From: an uncultured bacterium
GTDB taxonomy: Bacteria > Latescibacterota > UBA2968 > UBA8231
Assembly: GCA_937942165.1 (NCBI GenBank)
Contig: CALDFW010000050.1
Location: 1 to 35,668, forward strand
Reading direction: 5' to 3'
Length of the DNA stretch: 35,668 nt
This document shows, one piece after another, positions 24,001 to 32,489 of the stretch (its first letter is position 1; every line of letters starts with the position of its first letter). Below the pieces are notes generated by a model. That model was not told the DNA's origin. It saw only the letters and a list, made by a program, of their open reading frames with translations, and ran no database searches. The position numbers were made by a program, and so were the translations under genes.

Positions 24001-25137
24001 CGCCATGGAAGTTCCAGAGCGCGGACCATAGGTCCCGCCGGGAAAGAGGCTAAGAATCGCCTGTCCGGGAGCGACAACGTCAATACTCGGGCCGTAGTTG
24101 GAGAAGGCCAGCACCTGCCCTTCAGAAGCCGTGGCCCCCACGGCAATCGTTTGCGAAAAACGAGCGGGATAGAATACGGCGTCTTCCCCTTCATTCCCGG
24201 CTGCCGCTACGAGAACAACGTCCGCACTTTCAGCATAGCGTATGGCATCCCTCAGGACCGGTGCACCGCTCGGGTCACCCCAACTCATATTGATCACGCG
24301 CGCTCCGTTATCCACGGCGTAGAGGATGGCTGCAGCCAGGTCATCGTCTTCTAAATATCCCCCGCCCGGCAAATTAAATCCGGCCCGCAGCGCCATGACC
24401 CGTGCATTGCCAGCGACCCCAGAAATACCGGTCTCATTGTCCACTGCAGCGGCAATGATGCCCGCCACGTGCGTCCCATGACCCGACTCATCGCTTGGGT
24501 CAGCGTCGCGCTGCAGATAATCTCCCTGTCCGGGCAGCCCGGGTGCGTCGGTAAAATCCCAGCCAATCACATCATCCACGTAGCCATTACCGTCGTCGTC
24601 TACGCCTGATTTCCCTTCGAGTTCAGCGCGGTTTTGCCAAAGCTGTCCAGCCAGATCCGGATGCGCGTAGTCGACCCCGGAATCAATCACAGCAACCACC
24701 ACAGGTTCAGCCTCTACATCCGAACGCCATCGGATTGCCTGCAAACCCCACTGTTGACCGCGCAGCGAGTCGCCCTTCACCTCGGCGTGCCGACGCAGAT
24801 AATTAGCCTGCGCCCATTCAATGCCTTCCGACAGCTGAGCCCGCCTCGCCCAATCTTCCGGGTCCTCCTGTGGATGAATAGATACTCGGTACCAGCGCAG
24901 CAGATGCTCGGGCACCGCACGCTTGGAACTGCGCTGGCGATGGGATTCAAAAAGGGGCTCCGGACCAGATAGAGCCCCCAGCCTCTCCAGATAGTCTCGG
25001 GTATCTGCCTGCAGGCGCTTGGCTGCATGGGCCCTCAGGCGCAGCAGAACTTCTCCGGGGGCGACCCCAGAGGGGGTGGTGAAGGCAACGGCAGGCAGGG
25101 AGAGAGAAAGCGCAATGGAATAGCGCAGTGTGTACAT
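21094..25137 (-). CDS. Secreted S8 subtilisin-like protease with FG-GAP/VCBS repeats and T9SS/FlgD-like C-terminal domain
   Basis: About 1347 residues. ATG at 25137 gives a signal peptide (LRYSIALSLSLPAVAF); the frame is open to GTG at 25254 but those extra 39 residues are not signal-like. The catalytic domain shows Asp152 (VIDSGVD), His220 (GHGTHVAG), Asn315 (AAGNEG) and Ser377 (SGTSMAAPHVAG). Residues 1-130 form a propeptide-like region. The middle carries at least six calcium-binding FG-GAP/VCBS repeats (DLDGDGRGELIGG, DLDGDGQREFIV, DLNGDGGLEW, DLDGDGRDELAF). A fibronectin III-like and Ig-like part follows. The last 80 residues (VSIYDVSGQLV, SGMYYYRIDAG, LALVR) resemble a type IX secretion sorting or FlgD Ig-like domain, so it is probably exported to the surface. 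Confidence 0.9.
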   Translation of the reverse strand: MYTLRYSIALSLSLPAVAFTTPSGVAPGEVLLRLRAHAAKRLQADTRDYLERLGALSGPEPLFESHRQRSSKRAVPEHLLRWYRVSIHPQEDPEDWARRAQLSEGIEWAQANYLRRHAEVKGDSLRGQQWGLQAIRWRSDVEAEPVVVAVIDSGVDYAHPDLAGQLWQNRAELEGKSGVDDDGNGYVDDVIGWDFTDAPGLPGQGDYLQRDADPSDESGHGTHVAGIIAAAVDNETGISGVAGNARVMALRAGFNLPGGGYLEDDDLAAAILYAVDNGARVINMSWGDPSGAPVLRDAIRYAESADVVLVAAAGNEGEDAVFYPARFSQTIAVGATASEGQVLAFSNYGPSIDVVAPGQAILSLFPGGTYGPRSGTSMAAPHVAGLAALLLGRQPAWTAERVRDALRASAQDLLIEGWDPYSGAGLVQVSALGLSDPPHARVFSPVQDGVLGVDRVSVQMGLGNVEEWTVAWGRGAEPETWHIMAEGSAVDRAEIDRTWDAQGLADGMYQVRLRARSGTRWLDDRVRVFLRRAEGEILGLRTSRELRAGRWRQVVEWETLRDRPGFLIVERDGMSVHEERLAPARRQRVVLPENLPAARYAVRVYSASERGMGDGLRIEEIDLKNASVWHWPLRQAAALPNGYLLPDAVDVNGDGITELVQMSYGRQRTYNTVDFYQQEEAALSRIFTSLQLYIPWNIQDGDGDGLPEILGVDAQRVRLFEAPTEGAFPRALAWEQRDVWGGEVADLDADGTLDFFLRSSRGSYFQVFSAEGDDAYRERAVITPLSEGTNQLGQRQVVGDLDGDGRGELIGGDGDGDLFVFEAIAQDVYRPTWSLEGTGDARTVGGGEDLDGDGQREFIVARFYDDPFDLDARLWQIEVYGPAGDDAYELEWQVNVAGTTAGGSGIQTGDLNGDGGLEWTLVTPPDLYIFTSTEADQYEPVWREPAASTQRPFMGDLDGDGRDELAFNGEAGGFVLQSETESKALYAPAFVDVFPLDSARVQVEWQAVEGALLYRVFRDGAAIGEVVDLVFIDDSVAANGSSYSYWVQAVNGSGELGAASQVKTVIPQAPPRIQDVQRTSAYHLSVVFDQAMRLDEILAHRFDVQPEVGLPTSAVADQGGLRVVLGFDTALPDSGTYELATRGLRGVNGAPLGDDRYSFALVREKIRARLLGAEALDAHRVVLSFDKAVRAPEGANNFSLGSGVIVDRVEIRDRLVILSLREGAGIRPLGRSYRAVVEGLIDADGLAVRGEASFVFASADLSQSAPFPNPYVVGEGALLFGYLPLQATVSIYDVSGQLVQRLAELDGDGGVQWNGKNEAGVSVASGMYYYRIDAGSKSKVGSLALVR

Positions 25138-25254
25138 CGGGGAACAGCAATGTGCAATCAGGCAAAAGAGGGTGCGCAGGACGTCACCGGCACGTGTCCC
25201 TTGAGGCGCTGTCCACCCGCTTTCCCGTCGCCCTATTAGTTTCAAACGGAGCAC

Positions 25255-28200
25255 TCAACCCGCATTTTGCAGGCGCTCGAGGCGCCTAGCCGCCACCGTG
25301 CGCACGGCACGAGCGGCACGCTCCTTAACCCCCTCAAACCCGCGGATTTCATCGGCTGATCGAGCCAACTCAACGCATTCAGAGTAGCGCTCTCCATCTA
25401 GGTGAGGCAAAACCGCTTCTACGAGTTGGCGATACCAATCGATCAGCTCGCGTTCCAAACGACGAGAAGGTAGATATCCAAAAGGATCAAAGGGCGTACC
25501 GCGCAGCTTTTTACCTCGCTTTAACGCACACAATCCCCAGTGGAACCAGCTGCCAAAAGAGACTTTTTTGCGAAAAAGCCAGCGCAGAGCAGGTGGCTGC
25601 AGGCGATACGAAACGTTTACAGCCCCGGCAAAGTGGCTCTCCAGCCGCTCTACCGCGCGGTCGTTGGTCGCCAGTCGCGCCACTTCGTACTCATCCTTAT
25701 ACGCCATCATGCGAAAGAGCTGATGGGCGACTACGTCGGTAAATTCACCGCTCAAGCCCCGCTCTCGCTCCAAGCTCCAGACCTGCTCCACAAATTGAAA
25801 ATAGGCCTCCGCGTACGCCGCATCCTGATACTCGCACAGTTCGGCAAACCGACGGGCCACGGCCGGCTGCACTGCCCGAGGCCACTCCATATCGAGAATC
25901 TGCCCGAGGCATTCTGCTCCACTCCGATGATTGGCGGCGATCTCACGAGCTTCGGCAACGCGCTCTTCGTCACTGGGTTTTTCCTTCCCCAACATTCGTT
26001 CTAACCTGGAAGGATCGGCAACGGCCAGACGCCCCCAGCGAAAGGCGCGCACGTTGTTTTCAACCGCTTTGCCGTTGAGTTCTAACGCCCATTCAAGCGA
26101 TGATGCCTTCACCGGTATCATCCCGGCCTGATACGCCGCTCCCAGCAGAATCATATTCGCATACAAAATATCCGAGAAAAGAGCCTCAGCGAGCCAGTAG
26201 GTATCGATGTAGACGCTTTCTCCTTTGCGCACGTTTGATTCAATAACGCCCACGAGCGTATCCACTTCGGGAAAGCCAACCGTTCGCGGATTTCGGTTCA
26301 TTTCTGCCGTGGGTATCTGCGCCGTGCTAACGGCGGCGCGGCTTGTTTGCGGGGCGACGAAACGCATATTGCCTCCCTCCGCCGCGCGCAAAAGATCGAA
26401 TCCCAAGTAGAGATCTACCTCTCCGGGGAAAAGGTGATTAAAGGCCGGTTGGTGATCTTCCGACAGGACAATGGGTGCTTCTACCGGACCTCCCTTCTGC
26501 GCCAAACCCGTATTATTAGACAGATACACCTGCTTGCCTTCTAACATCGCCGCGTAGGCCAGAAGATGGGAAAAGGTCACGACCCCTGTCCCTCCGCGCC
26601 CTACCGCGAGGATGGAGTAGCTCGAGTTCATGGGGCAGGCCGGCGGTTCGGGCAGAGCGTCGATTTCTTCGGGTATTCGGCGACGCAACCCGTGCCCCTG
26701 TGCGTCATGTGCTACGACAAACGCCGGACATTCCCCGTCAATGCAGAGTTCGTCCTGGGCACAGTGCGCTTGGCGCACTTGCGTCTTTTTCCCCCACTCC
26801 GTATCTACCGAATGGAGGGCTGCACATCCCTCTGATTGGGTATAGCAATCTCCACACCCCTCGCATATCTCGTCGTTGATCAGCACGTATCGGTCGGGCT
26901 TAATGCCCTGGCGACGATCGCGTCGGCCCCGTTCGGTCGCGCACTCCTTGTCGAGAATGAGCACGGTCGTCCCAGCAATCTGCTTAAAAGCATTCTGCGC
27001 CTGCGCCTGTTCTTCCAGCGTGTAGACCTGCACTCGCTCACCATTCAATTCGCTCAGCTCATCCGCCCGCGCGCTCACTATCCCAACGCGGCCAACGCCC
27101 ATGCCAAGCAACTCTTGCACCACGTCGAAAACGCTGCGGACACCGCCGGGATCCTGCCCGCCCGTCAGCGCAACGACTCCGTTAAACAAGAGTAAGAATG
27201 TGATATTTACCTCGCCCTGCACGCAGCTTTGGATAGCCCCGCGACCGCTGTGAAAATAGGACCCATCCCCGAGATATTGAAAGATGTGACGATTCCCGTT
27301 AAAGGGGGCCCACCCGCTGTAAATCGAACCGCCCGCTCCCATCGTCGGAATATAGAGGACGCCATTGTCGTAGGCCGGGATAGCGCGAATGGAGGAACAG
27401 CCTATAGCCCCACCCGGCTTTTCGTCGAGTGAACGAAAGCTGTTGTAAGGACATCCCCCGCAGGACATGGGCGTTACCTGAGGAACGACTTCATGGGAAC
27501 GCTCTCCGAGCGAACGGAGTCGCTCAATCGCACTCCCAGTAGCCCCGAGACGGTCGGCCAGCAAGTGTGCCAGCTCTTCGGGATGCACTTCGCCATATGC
27601 GGGAACAAAGGGGGCCCCATCTTCATCCCACTGCCCAAGAAACACCTCTACGCCACTGCCCCAGAGAGCCGCCCGAACGGCATCCTCGACGAAAGGCCCC
27701 GGTTCTTCAACGAGATAAACCGTCTTTAAGTCGCGAGCAAAATGCCGCACGATCTCCGCATCGAGCGGATAGGACACGCGCAGATGTAAGACGGGCACGC
27801 GCGCACCGATATAATCCAATGCCTGTCGCACGTCGACATAGCTCTTACCCGTAGCTATTATGCCGATCGAACCTCCCACATCAGCATCCACAATTCGGTT
27901 GAGCCCATTTTTGCGGATATAGGCTTCGGCCAAGGGTAGGCGCTGCTCGACGAGTTGCCGCTGCATGGGCAACGCCCGCGTGGCCATCACGATCCGGTTA
28001 AATGATTTTTCATACGGGCGCTCAGGAAGGTGGATCTGCGGCCGCACCAAGTCCAGATCAACCGTACTCGCCCCGTCACATACGGGAGTTACAAGCTTGA
28101 GTGCCGTGACGATGCCGGCATGTCGCGAAAGCTCAACGGCATGCCGGCCCAGCTCTATGACCTCACTCACAGTCGAAGGATAGAAGATCGGCACCATACA

Positions 28201-28671
28201 GCTGCGCAACACTCCGTCGCTCGTACCGGGGGAAACCGAGCTTTTAGACTGATGGTCCTCCCCAGCCAGCAGCACCATAGAGCCGCGATCAGCCGTACCG
28301 CTCAGATTGGCAAGCCACACTTCATCTGGCACCCACATCGTCCCATGCGCCTTGCCATACCAGAACGCATCAATATCTCCGCTCTCGGCAAACTGAGTTC
28401 CCAGCATAGCCGAAGCGGCCGTCTTCTCATTGATGCCAAATTGGTGGAGCGTTCGCCCCCTTTCATTGAGCAGGTCGATCTGCTCTACCAATTTCAAATC
28501 CAACCCACCGAGTGGAGATCCCTCGTACCCGCTTATGTACGTTTGGTTCACCGCTCCTTGCGCAGCATCGGAGCGCTGTTTTTCCAAGACGAGGCGGAGA
28601 ATAGCCTCCATGCCCGTGAGAAAAACGGTCCCCTCTTCTCTTCTGTATTTGTCGTCCAGTCTCAGTGTCAA
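25255..28671 (-). CDS. Fused indolepyruvate ferredoxin oxidoreductase (IorA-IorB type)
   Basis: A 1138-residue 2-oxoacid:ferredoxin oxidoreductase that oxidatively decarboxylates aryl pyruvates to acyl-CoA. The order is: pyrimidine domain (YISGYEGSPLGGLD), transketolase C-like domain, TPP-binding domain with CGGCPYNSF and the GDGSYFHSG ... N motif, a cysteine-rich Fe-S segment (EICEGCGDCYTQSEGC with further Cys), then the gamma/IorB part (VGRGGTGVVTFSHLLAYAA, NNTGLAQKGGPV). Start is TTG at 28671; the N-terminus L-DDKYRREEGTVFLTG fits the family's LDDKYTLE-G start, so the start is likely despite a distant AGGTGA. Implies a ferredoxin-based redox economy. The subtilase gene follows after 117 bp. 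Confidence 0.9.
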   Translation of the reverse strand: MTLRLDDKYRREEGTVFLTGMEAILRLVLEKQRSDAAQGAVNQTYISGYEGSPLGGLDLKLVEQIDLLNERGRTLHQFGINEKTAASAMLGTQFAESGDIDAFWYGKAHGTMWVPDEVWLANLSGTADRGSMVLLAGEDHQSKSSVSPGTSDGVLRSCMVPIFYPSTVSEVIELGRHAVELSRHAGIVTALKLVTPVCDGASTVDLDLVRPQIHLPERPYEKSFNRIVMATRALPMQRQLVEQRLPLAEAYIRKNGLNRIVDADVGGSIGIIATGKSYVDVRQALDYIGARVPVLHLRVSYPLDAEIVRHFARDLKTVYLVEEPGPFVEDAVRAALWGSGVEVFLGQWDEDGAPFVPAYGEVHPEELAHLLADRLGATGSAIERLRSLGERSHEVVPQVTPMSCGGCPYNSFRSLDEKPGGAIGCSSIRAIPAYDNGVLYIPTMGAGGSIYSGWAPFNGNRHIFQYLGDGSYFHSGRGAIQSCVQGEVNITFLLLFNGVVALTGGQDPGGVRSVFDVVQELLGMGVGRVGIVSARADELSELNGERVQVYTLEEQAQAQNAFKQIAGTTVLILDKECATERGRRDRRQGIKPDRYVLINDEICEGCGDCYTQSEGCAALHSVDTEWGKKTQVRQAHCAQDELCIDGECPAFVVAHDAQGHGLRRRIPEEIDALPEPPACPMNSSYSILAVGRGGTGVVTFSHLLAYAAMLEGKQVYLSNNTGLAQKGGPVEAPIVLSEDHQPAFNHLFPGEVDLYLGFDLLRAAEGGNMRFVAPQTSRAAVSTAQIPTAEMNRNPRTVGFPEVDTLVGVIESNVRKGESVYIDTYWLAEALFSDILYANMILLGAAYQAGMIPVKASSLEWALELNGKAVENNVRAFRWGRLAVADPSRLERMLGKEKPSDEERVAEAREIAANHRSGAECLGQILDMEWPRAVQPAVARRFAELCEYQDAAYAEAYFQFVEQVWSLERERGLSGEFTDVVAHQLFRMMAYKDEYEVARLATNDRAVERLESHFAGAVNVSYRLQPPALRWLFRKKVSFGSWFHWGLCALKRGKKLRGTPFDPFGYLPSRRLERELIDWYRQLVEAVLPHLDGERYSECVELARSADEIRGFEGVKERAARAVRTVAARRLERLQNAG

Positions 28672-28709
28672 AACCGCTCTATTTCACCTGTCTATACAGT
28701 GGATGTGTG

Positions 28710-28738
28710 ATTATACGGAGGTCCCCGAACCGGGGCAA
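28710..28738 (-). promoter_or_regulatory. Promoter of the indolepyruvate oxidoreductase gene with overlapping palindrome
   Basis: On the minus strand TTGCCC (28738-28733), 17 bases, perfect TATAAT (28715-28710), about 38 bases before the TTG start. The palindrome CCCCGAACCGGGG (28723-28735) lies between the boxes and overlaps the -35, a good operator position. Confidence 0.65.
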
Positions 28739-28772
28739 GCCAATCCCGAGGCCCTGCAGACCCTGTCTCGAT

Positions 28773-28802
28773 TTGCCCCCCACAAAGTAATCAGCCTATA
28801 TT
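28773..28802 (+). promoter_or_regulatory. Candidate promoter of the 96-aa protein gene
   Basis: TTGCCC (28773-28778), 18 bases, TATATT (28797-28802), about 45 bases before the ATG. Confidence 0.4.
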
Positions 28803-28846
28803 TTCTAAATCGACCCATAACAAGATATCACGAAGGCGAATAGACC

Positions 28847-29137
28847 ATGGCTGAAAACATCGAAGAGTTGACCATCCACTACGAAGAAGACGGGCGCGTT
28901 TTGCGCAAAGAGGTTGGCAAAGAGGTCCTGAGCAAAGGGTCTTGGGCAACCATCATGTATCTCTATCAGGACCTAGATCGGAAGACCGAGGAATACGGTC
29001 AGCAGAAGGTTTCTATTCGCCGCTATCAAAAGCGCGAGGGATCTTTTATTCAGCGGTCAAAATTTGAGATATCGAGCGCAAATCAGGCTAGAGCTATTTG
29101 CGCAAAGATACAAGATTGGTTTCCCGAAGAGGACTAA
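28847..29137 (+). CDS. Small conserved-looking protein of unknown function
   Basis: 96 residues, not confidently recognised. A charged alpha/beta sequence: EELTIHYEEDGRVLRKEV, then KGSWATIMYLYQDLDRKTEEYG, then VSIRRYQKREGSFIQRSKFEI and SSANQARAICAKIQDWFPEED. The alternating charged/hydrophobic strands with an SIRRYQK segment resemble small single-stranded-nucleic-acid-binding folds of the PC4/Whirly kind, but this is only an impression. ATG at 28847 has a weak GAAGGCGA site. It has its own candidate promoter and is divergent from the oxidoreductase gene. Confidence 0.75.
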   Translation: MAENIEELTIHYEEDGRVLRKEVGKEVLSKGSWATIMYLYQDLDRKTEEYGQQKVSIRRYQKREGSFIQRSKFEISSANQARAICAKIQDWFPEED

Positions 29138-29214
29138 ATCTTAGGCTCGTCCCGATTCGCCAAACGGTTGGCCACTGACAGAATCGGTAAAGCGAAACCC
29201 TTTCCCCATATCCT

Positions 29215-30270
29215 ATGAAAACATATCGCGCAGCTCTTGTAGGCCTCACGGGAATTGGCGCAGCGCGTGCGAGTGCGCATCCGCTCACTGCGGCTCCGCG
29301 TTCACACGCGGCTGCGTATCACCACCATCCACGCACCGAGCTAGTAGCCGTCTGCGATAAAAATCCTGCCGCAATAGACCAATTCCGCGCGAATTGGCAG
29401 GACGTATGGCCCGAAATGGCTTTTTACGACGACTACCAGACGATGCTAAAAGAGACAGAGCCCGATCTACTGAGCGTCGCCACTTCAGACCACGCACACG
29501 CCGACATTGTAGTCGCAGGCGCACTAGGCACCCCTCAGGCTATTCTTTGTGAAAAGCCCATAGCAACGACGCTTTCCGATGCCGATCGCATGATTACCGC
29601 CTGTAGCGAAAACAGCACGCTGCTTTCCATCGAACATACCCGACGCTGGGACCCCACTTTTCTACGGGCGCGTCAGCTTATTCGCTCGGGTGAACTAGGT
29701 CCCCTCCGGACGATGGTCGCAGAAATGTTCAGCCCGCGCGCGATGCTGATGCGCAACGGCATTCACCTTATCGACTTATTCACCTTTTTTGCAGATATGG
29801 ACGCTTCTCCACAGTGGGTCGTCGGGGACTTGGAAGAGGGCTATGACACGCAGGGGGCCTACACAGGAGACGGTGGTCGCGATCCCGGTGAGGATCCCTT
29901 TGCCTCTGCATATATTCGGTATTCAAAAGGTATTCGCGTATTCCTCAATAGCTACAAGACCACCATGCCCGGCTGGCAGATGCAGATCACCTGCGACACG
30001 GGCCGACTCGAGCTATCGGATCGCTGTGCCCGCCTTATTCGTCCCCGTTCGCATTACGACTGGCCCGTCAGCGACCTAGACGTATCAACCTGTCTCTACA
30101 CGCATCAATTGGGCGCTATCGACGAATTGGTCAAAGCGCTCGAAGAAGGATCCGAACTGATCTGCTCGGGTGAAGAGGCCCGGAAAGCGCTGGAAATAAC
30201 GCTGGCAATCATGCAGTCTCACGTGCTCGGCGGCCAACCCGTCACGTTCCCCATACTATATTCTGAATAA
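29215..30270 (+). CDS. Gfo/Idh/MocA-family oxidoreductase
   Basis: 351 residues. The Rossmann motif is unusual, GLTGIGAARA instead of GxGxxG, with a roughly 15-residue insertion (SAHPLTAAPRSHAAAYHH) before the second strand LVAVCDKN. The family's EKPIATTLSDADRMI with the catalytic Lys is present, and the C-terminal domain contains HTRRWDPTF and GIHLIDLFTFF. Substrate unknown; sugar or sugar-derivative oxidation is likely. No clear ribosome-binding site precedes the ATG. IspG follows after 40 bases, perhaps in the same transcript. Confidence 0.88.
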   Translation: MKTYRAALVGLTGIGAARASAHPLTAAPRSHAAAYHHHPRTELVAVCDKNPAAIDQFRANWQDVWPEMAFYDDYQTMLKETEPDLLSVATSDHAHADIVVAGALGTPQAILCEKPIATTLSDADRMITACSENSTLLSIEHTRRWDPTFLRARQLIRSGELGPLRTMVAEMFSPRAMLMRNGIHLIDLFTFFADMDASPQWVVGDLEEGYDTQGAYTGDGGRDPGEDPFASAYIRYSKGIRVFLNSYKTTMPGWQMQITCDTGRLELSDRCARLIRPRSHYDWPVSDLDVSTCLYTHQLGAIDELVKALEEGSELICSGEEARKALEITLAIMQSHVLGGQPVTFPILYSE

Positions 30271-30310
30271 TAAAAAAACACACACTCATTCCCTTTAGGT
30301 CCACGCACTC

Positions 30311-31444
30311 ATGACAGATATCCAACGCAACCCAACGCGCAGCGTGCGCATTGGCCAGACTCACATAGGTGCACAACATCCCATTGCCGTGCAGAGCATG
30401 GCCGCAACTCGCACGCAAGATATCGAAGCCACCCTGCGACAGATTAAAGTGATCGGAGAGGCAGGAGCGGATATTATCCGCGTTGCCGTCGACAGCCGAA
30501 AAGACGTCGATGCCCTAGGTGAAATAGCCGGTCACACCGATATCCCCCTCAGCGTCGACCTACAGGAGAACTATCGCCTCGTTCAACACGTGGCCCCGCA
30601 TGTGCAAAAAGTCCGCTATAACCCAGGCCATTTATACCATCACGAAAAGGAAAAAAGCATTCGTGACAAAGTCGCTTTTATTGCGGATGAGGCAGAGAAA
30701 AACGACTGTGCCCTGCGCGTTGGCGTAAACTGTGGTTCGGTCGATCCCGACAAAATTGGCCTCTTTCCCGCTGAAGATTCTATCTCTCCCATGCTCGCCT
30801 CCGCGCTGGAGCACTGCCATATCCTGGACGACTTGGGATTTACGCGCTACTGCGTATCTCTAAAGGACTCCGATCCAGCTAACGTGATTGAGGCCAACAA
30901 GCGCTTCGCCTCTGAGCGGCCAGATGTTCCCTTGCATTTGGGCGTCACAGAAGCTGGAATGCCTCCCGAGGGCATCATTAAAACGCGCATTGCATTCGAG
31001 CAGCTGATTACGGCTGGAATCGGAGACACGCTGCGCGTTTCTCTCACCCTCCCCTTCGATGATAAGGGCGAAGAAATCCGCGTGGGACGCCAAATCCTCG
31101 ACGATATATACTCGGGGCGTTTCCGGTCCGTTCCCAAGCTGCTTGACGCCGGTCTCAACATCATCTCCTGCCCCTCCTGTTCAAGAGTAGAAAACGAGGC
31201 CTTTATAGAACTTGCACATAGGGTTAGGGAAGTTACAGAGTACGCTAAGTCACACGCTATAACCATCGCCGTCATGGGCTGCAGAGTGAACGGCCCCGGC
31301 GAAACAGACGACGCCGATTTAGGCCTCTGGTGTGCCCCAAACTTTGTAAACCTGAAACGCGGCCCCGAGACAATAGGTCAGTTCGGATATGACGAAGTAC
31401 TAGACGTGCTGCGCCAGGAAGTCGACCGCATCATTGCGGCATAA
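30311..31444 (+). CDS. ispG: 4-hydroxy-3-methylbut-2-enyl diphosphate synthase (IspG/GcpE)
   Basis: 377-residue iron-sulfur enzyme of the MEP isoprenoid pathway, converting MEcPP to HMBPP. Seen: [21 protein letters not shown] at the N-terminus (in parts), [40 protein letters not shown], then the cluster ligands Cys287-x2-Cys290 (CPSCSR), Cys324 and Glu331 (GCRVNGPGE). All four [4Fe-4S] ligands are intact. Length and order fit the short bacterial form without the plant/Chlamydia insert. The genome therefore uses the MEP route. Neighbours are unrelated to isoprenoids, which is common for this housekeeping gene. Confidence 0.96.
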   Translation: MTDIQRNPTRSVRIGQTHIGAQHPIAVQSMAATRTQDIEATLRQIKVIGEAGADIIRVAVDSRKDVDALGEIAGHTDIPLSVDLQENYRLVQHVAPHVQKVRYNPGHLYHHEKEKSIRDKVAFIADEAEKNDCALRVGVNCGSVDPDKIGLFPAEDSISPMLASALEHCHILDDLGFTRYCVSLKDSDPANVIEANKRFASERPDVPLHLGVTEAGMPPEGIIKTRIAFEQLITAGIGDTLRVSLTLPFDDKGEEIRVGRQILDDIYSGRFRSVPKLLDAGLNIISCPSCSRVENEAFIELAHRVREVTEYAKSHAITIAVMGCRVNGPGETDDADLGLWCAPNFVNLKRGPETIGQFGYDEVLDVLRQEVDRIIAA

Positions 31445-31530
31445 CGTTACCCTAACAGATTGCGCCAATAAGCGGCGACCAACGCCCCCTTGGGGCCTCT
31501 ATTCCCCTACAAACTACTGAGAGGAACACG

Positions 31531-32271
31531 ATGCGAAATCCCATCAGCGAAACGCTTGCAGCCGGACAGCCTTCGATAGGCAGCTGGCTCAATTTGGGGT
31601 CTCCCCTTGCCGCAGAAGTCATGGCAGCGGCTGGGTTTAGCTGGTTGTGCGTCGACGCCGAACACACGGCCTATGACATGGAATCTATTGCGCATACTTT
31701 CCGCGCTATAGAAGCACGCGGCGCCGTCCCCCTCGCAAGAGCTTGGGACCACGATCCCGTCACTGTGGGCCGTCTCCTTGATGCGGGAGCATATGGAATT
31801 GTTTTTCCCCACGTCAGCACGGCTGAACAGGCCCAACGCCTCGCCGAGGCCATGCGGTTTCCCCCGCGGGGAATCCGCTCCGCAGGCACCGGCCGCTGCG
31901 CCACGCTGGGATCTGATTACCGATCCGTATTCAACGATCTCGTGCTATGCATACCGCAAATTGAGGATATGCAGGGCATTGATAATGCCGAGGCCATCGC
32001 AAGCGTAGAAGGAGTCGACATCGGCTTTCTCGGCCCCAACGACTTGGCCATGTCTATGGGCGTTGAGCCGGGTCACCCCGAGCACGAAGAGGCCCTGCTG
32101 CGCTTTCTTGGAGGATGTCAACGTGCCGGAACTCCATGCGGCATCCCCACGAAGGACGCCGCCAGCACCCGGACGCGCCTATCGCAGGGATTCCGGTTTA
32201 TCGACATTAACAACGACCTGCGCATCCTACAGGGAGCTGTCGAAAACATACTCTCAGAAATAAAAATCTAG
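31531..32271 (+). CDS. HpcH/HpaI-family class II aldolase
   Basis: 246 residues, a metal-dependent pyruvate aldolase of the HpaI/GarL/YfaU type that cleaves 2-keto-3-deoxy sugar acids to pyruvate plus an aldehyde. Visible: GSWLNLGSPLAAEVMAAAGF, WLCVDAEHTAYD (catalytic-base region), QIEDMQGIDNAEAIASVEGVD with the metal-ligand Glu, GFLGPNDLAMSMG and RFIDINNDLRIL. The conserved metal-ligand Asp lies in GPNDLA. Ribosome-binding site GAGAGGAA precedes the ATG. The genes downstream encode a 2-hydroxyacid dehydrogenase and a sugar-acid dehydratase-like enzyme, consistent with one pathway. Confidence 0.92.
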   Translation: MRNPISETLAAGQPSIGSWLNLGSPLAAEVMAAAGFSWLCVDAEHTAYDMESIAHTFRAIEARGAVPLARAWDHDPVTVGRLLDAGAYGIVFPHVSTAEQAQRLAEAMRFPPRGIRSAGTGRCATLGSDYRSVFNDLVLCIPQIEDMQGIDNAEAIASVEGVDIGFLGPNDLAMSMGVEPGHPEHEEALLRFLGGCQRAGTPCGIPTKDAASTRTRLSQGFRFIDINNDLRILQGAVENILSEIKI

Positions 32272-32332
32272 TCGACTGTCTTACAACCACTTACGCGCTC
32301 GACCTAATACAGTAAAGACCTTATTAATACCC

Positions 32333-32365
32333 GCCCAACGCAAACCATAGAGGGAGCCGTTGGGC
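32333..32365. other. Inverted repeat in the aldolase-dehydrogenase gap
   Basis: GCCCAACG (32333-32340) and CGTTGGGC (32358-32365) can form an 8-bp stem with a 17-base loop. No U-tract follows on either strand, so a factor-independent terminator is not supported; it could be a leader or operator structure. Confidence 0.35.
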
Positions 32366-32489
32366 CTACTCTTCACCAGCCCAGCATACCAACTCGATTT
32401 TCGCAGGCTCGCTTGAGGCCGCGCCCATTACTCAGGGTATTAAACACCTTCAACAAACAGCATAAACACATGTTAGAGAGAGGGATAAA

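Noticed and set aside
28430-28843. 137-aa plus-strand frame ending just before the 96-aa gene
   Set aside because: Most of it is antisense to the oxidoreductase N-terminus, and the remainder covers the promoter region.
31480-31500. GCCCCCTTGGGGC hairpin after ispG as terminator
   Set aside because: Three-base loop with GC-rich stem but no following U-run; the aldolase gene may be co-transcribed.
32324-32443. TTAATACCC and GGGTATTAA 9-bp inverted pair
   Set aside because: Arms are more than 100 bases apart in an AT-rich gap; a chance match of this length is plausible and no other support was found.
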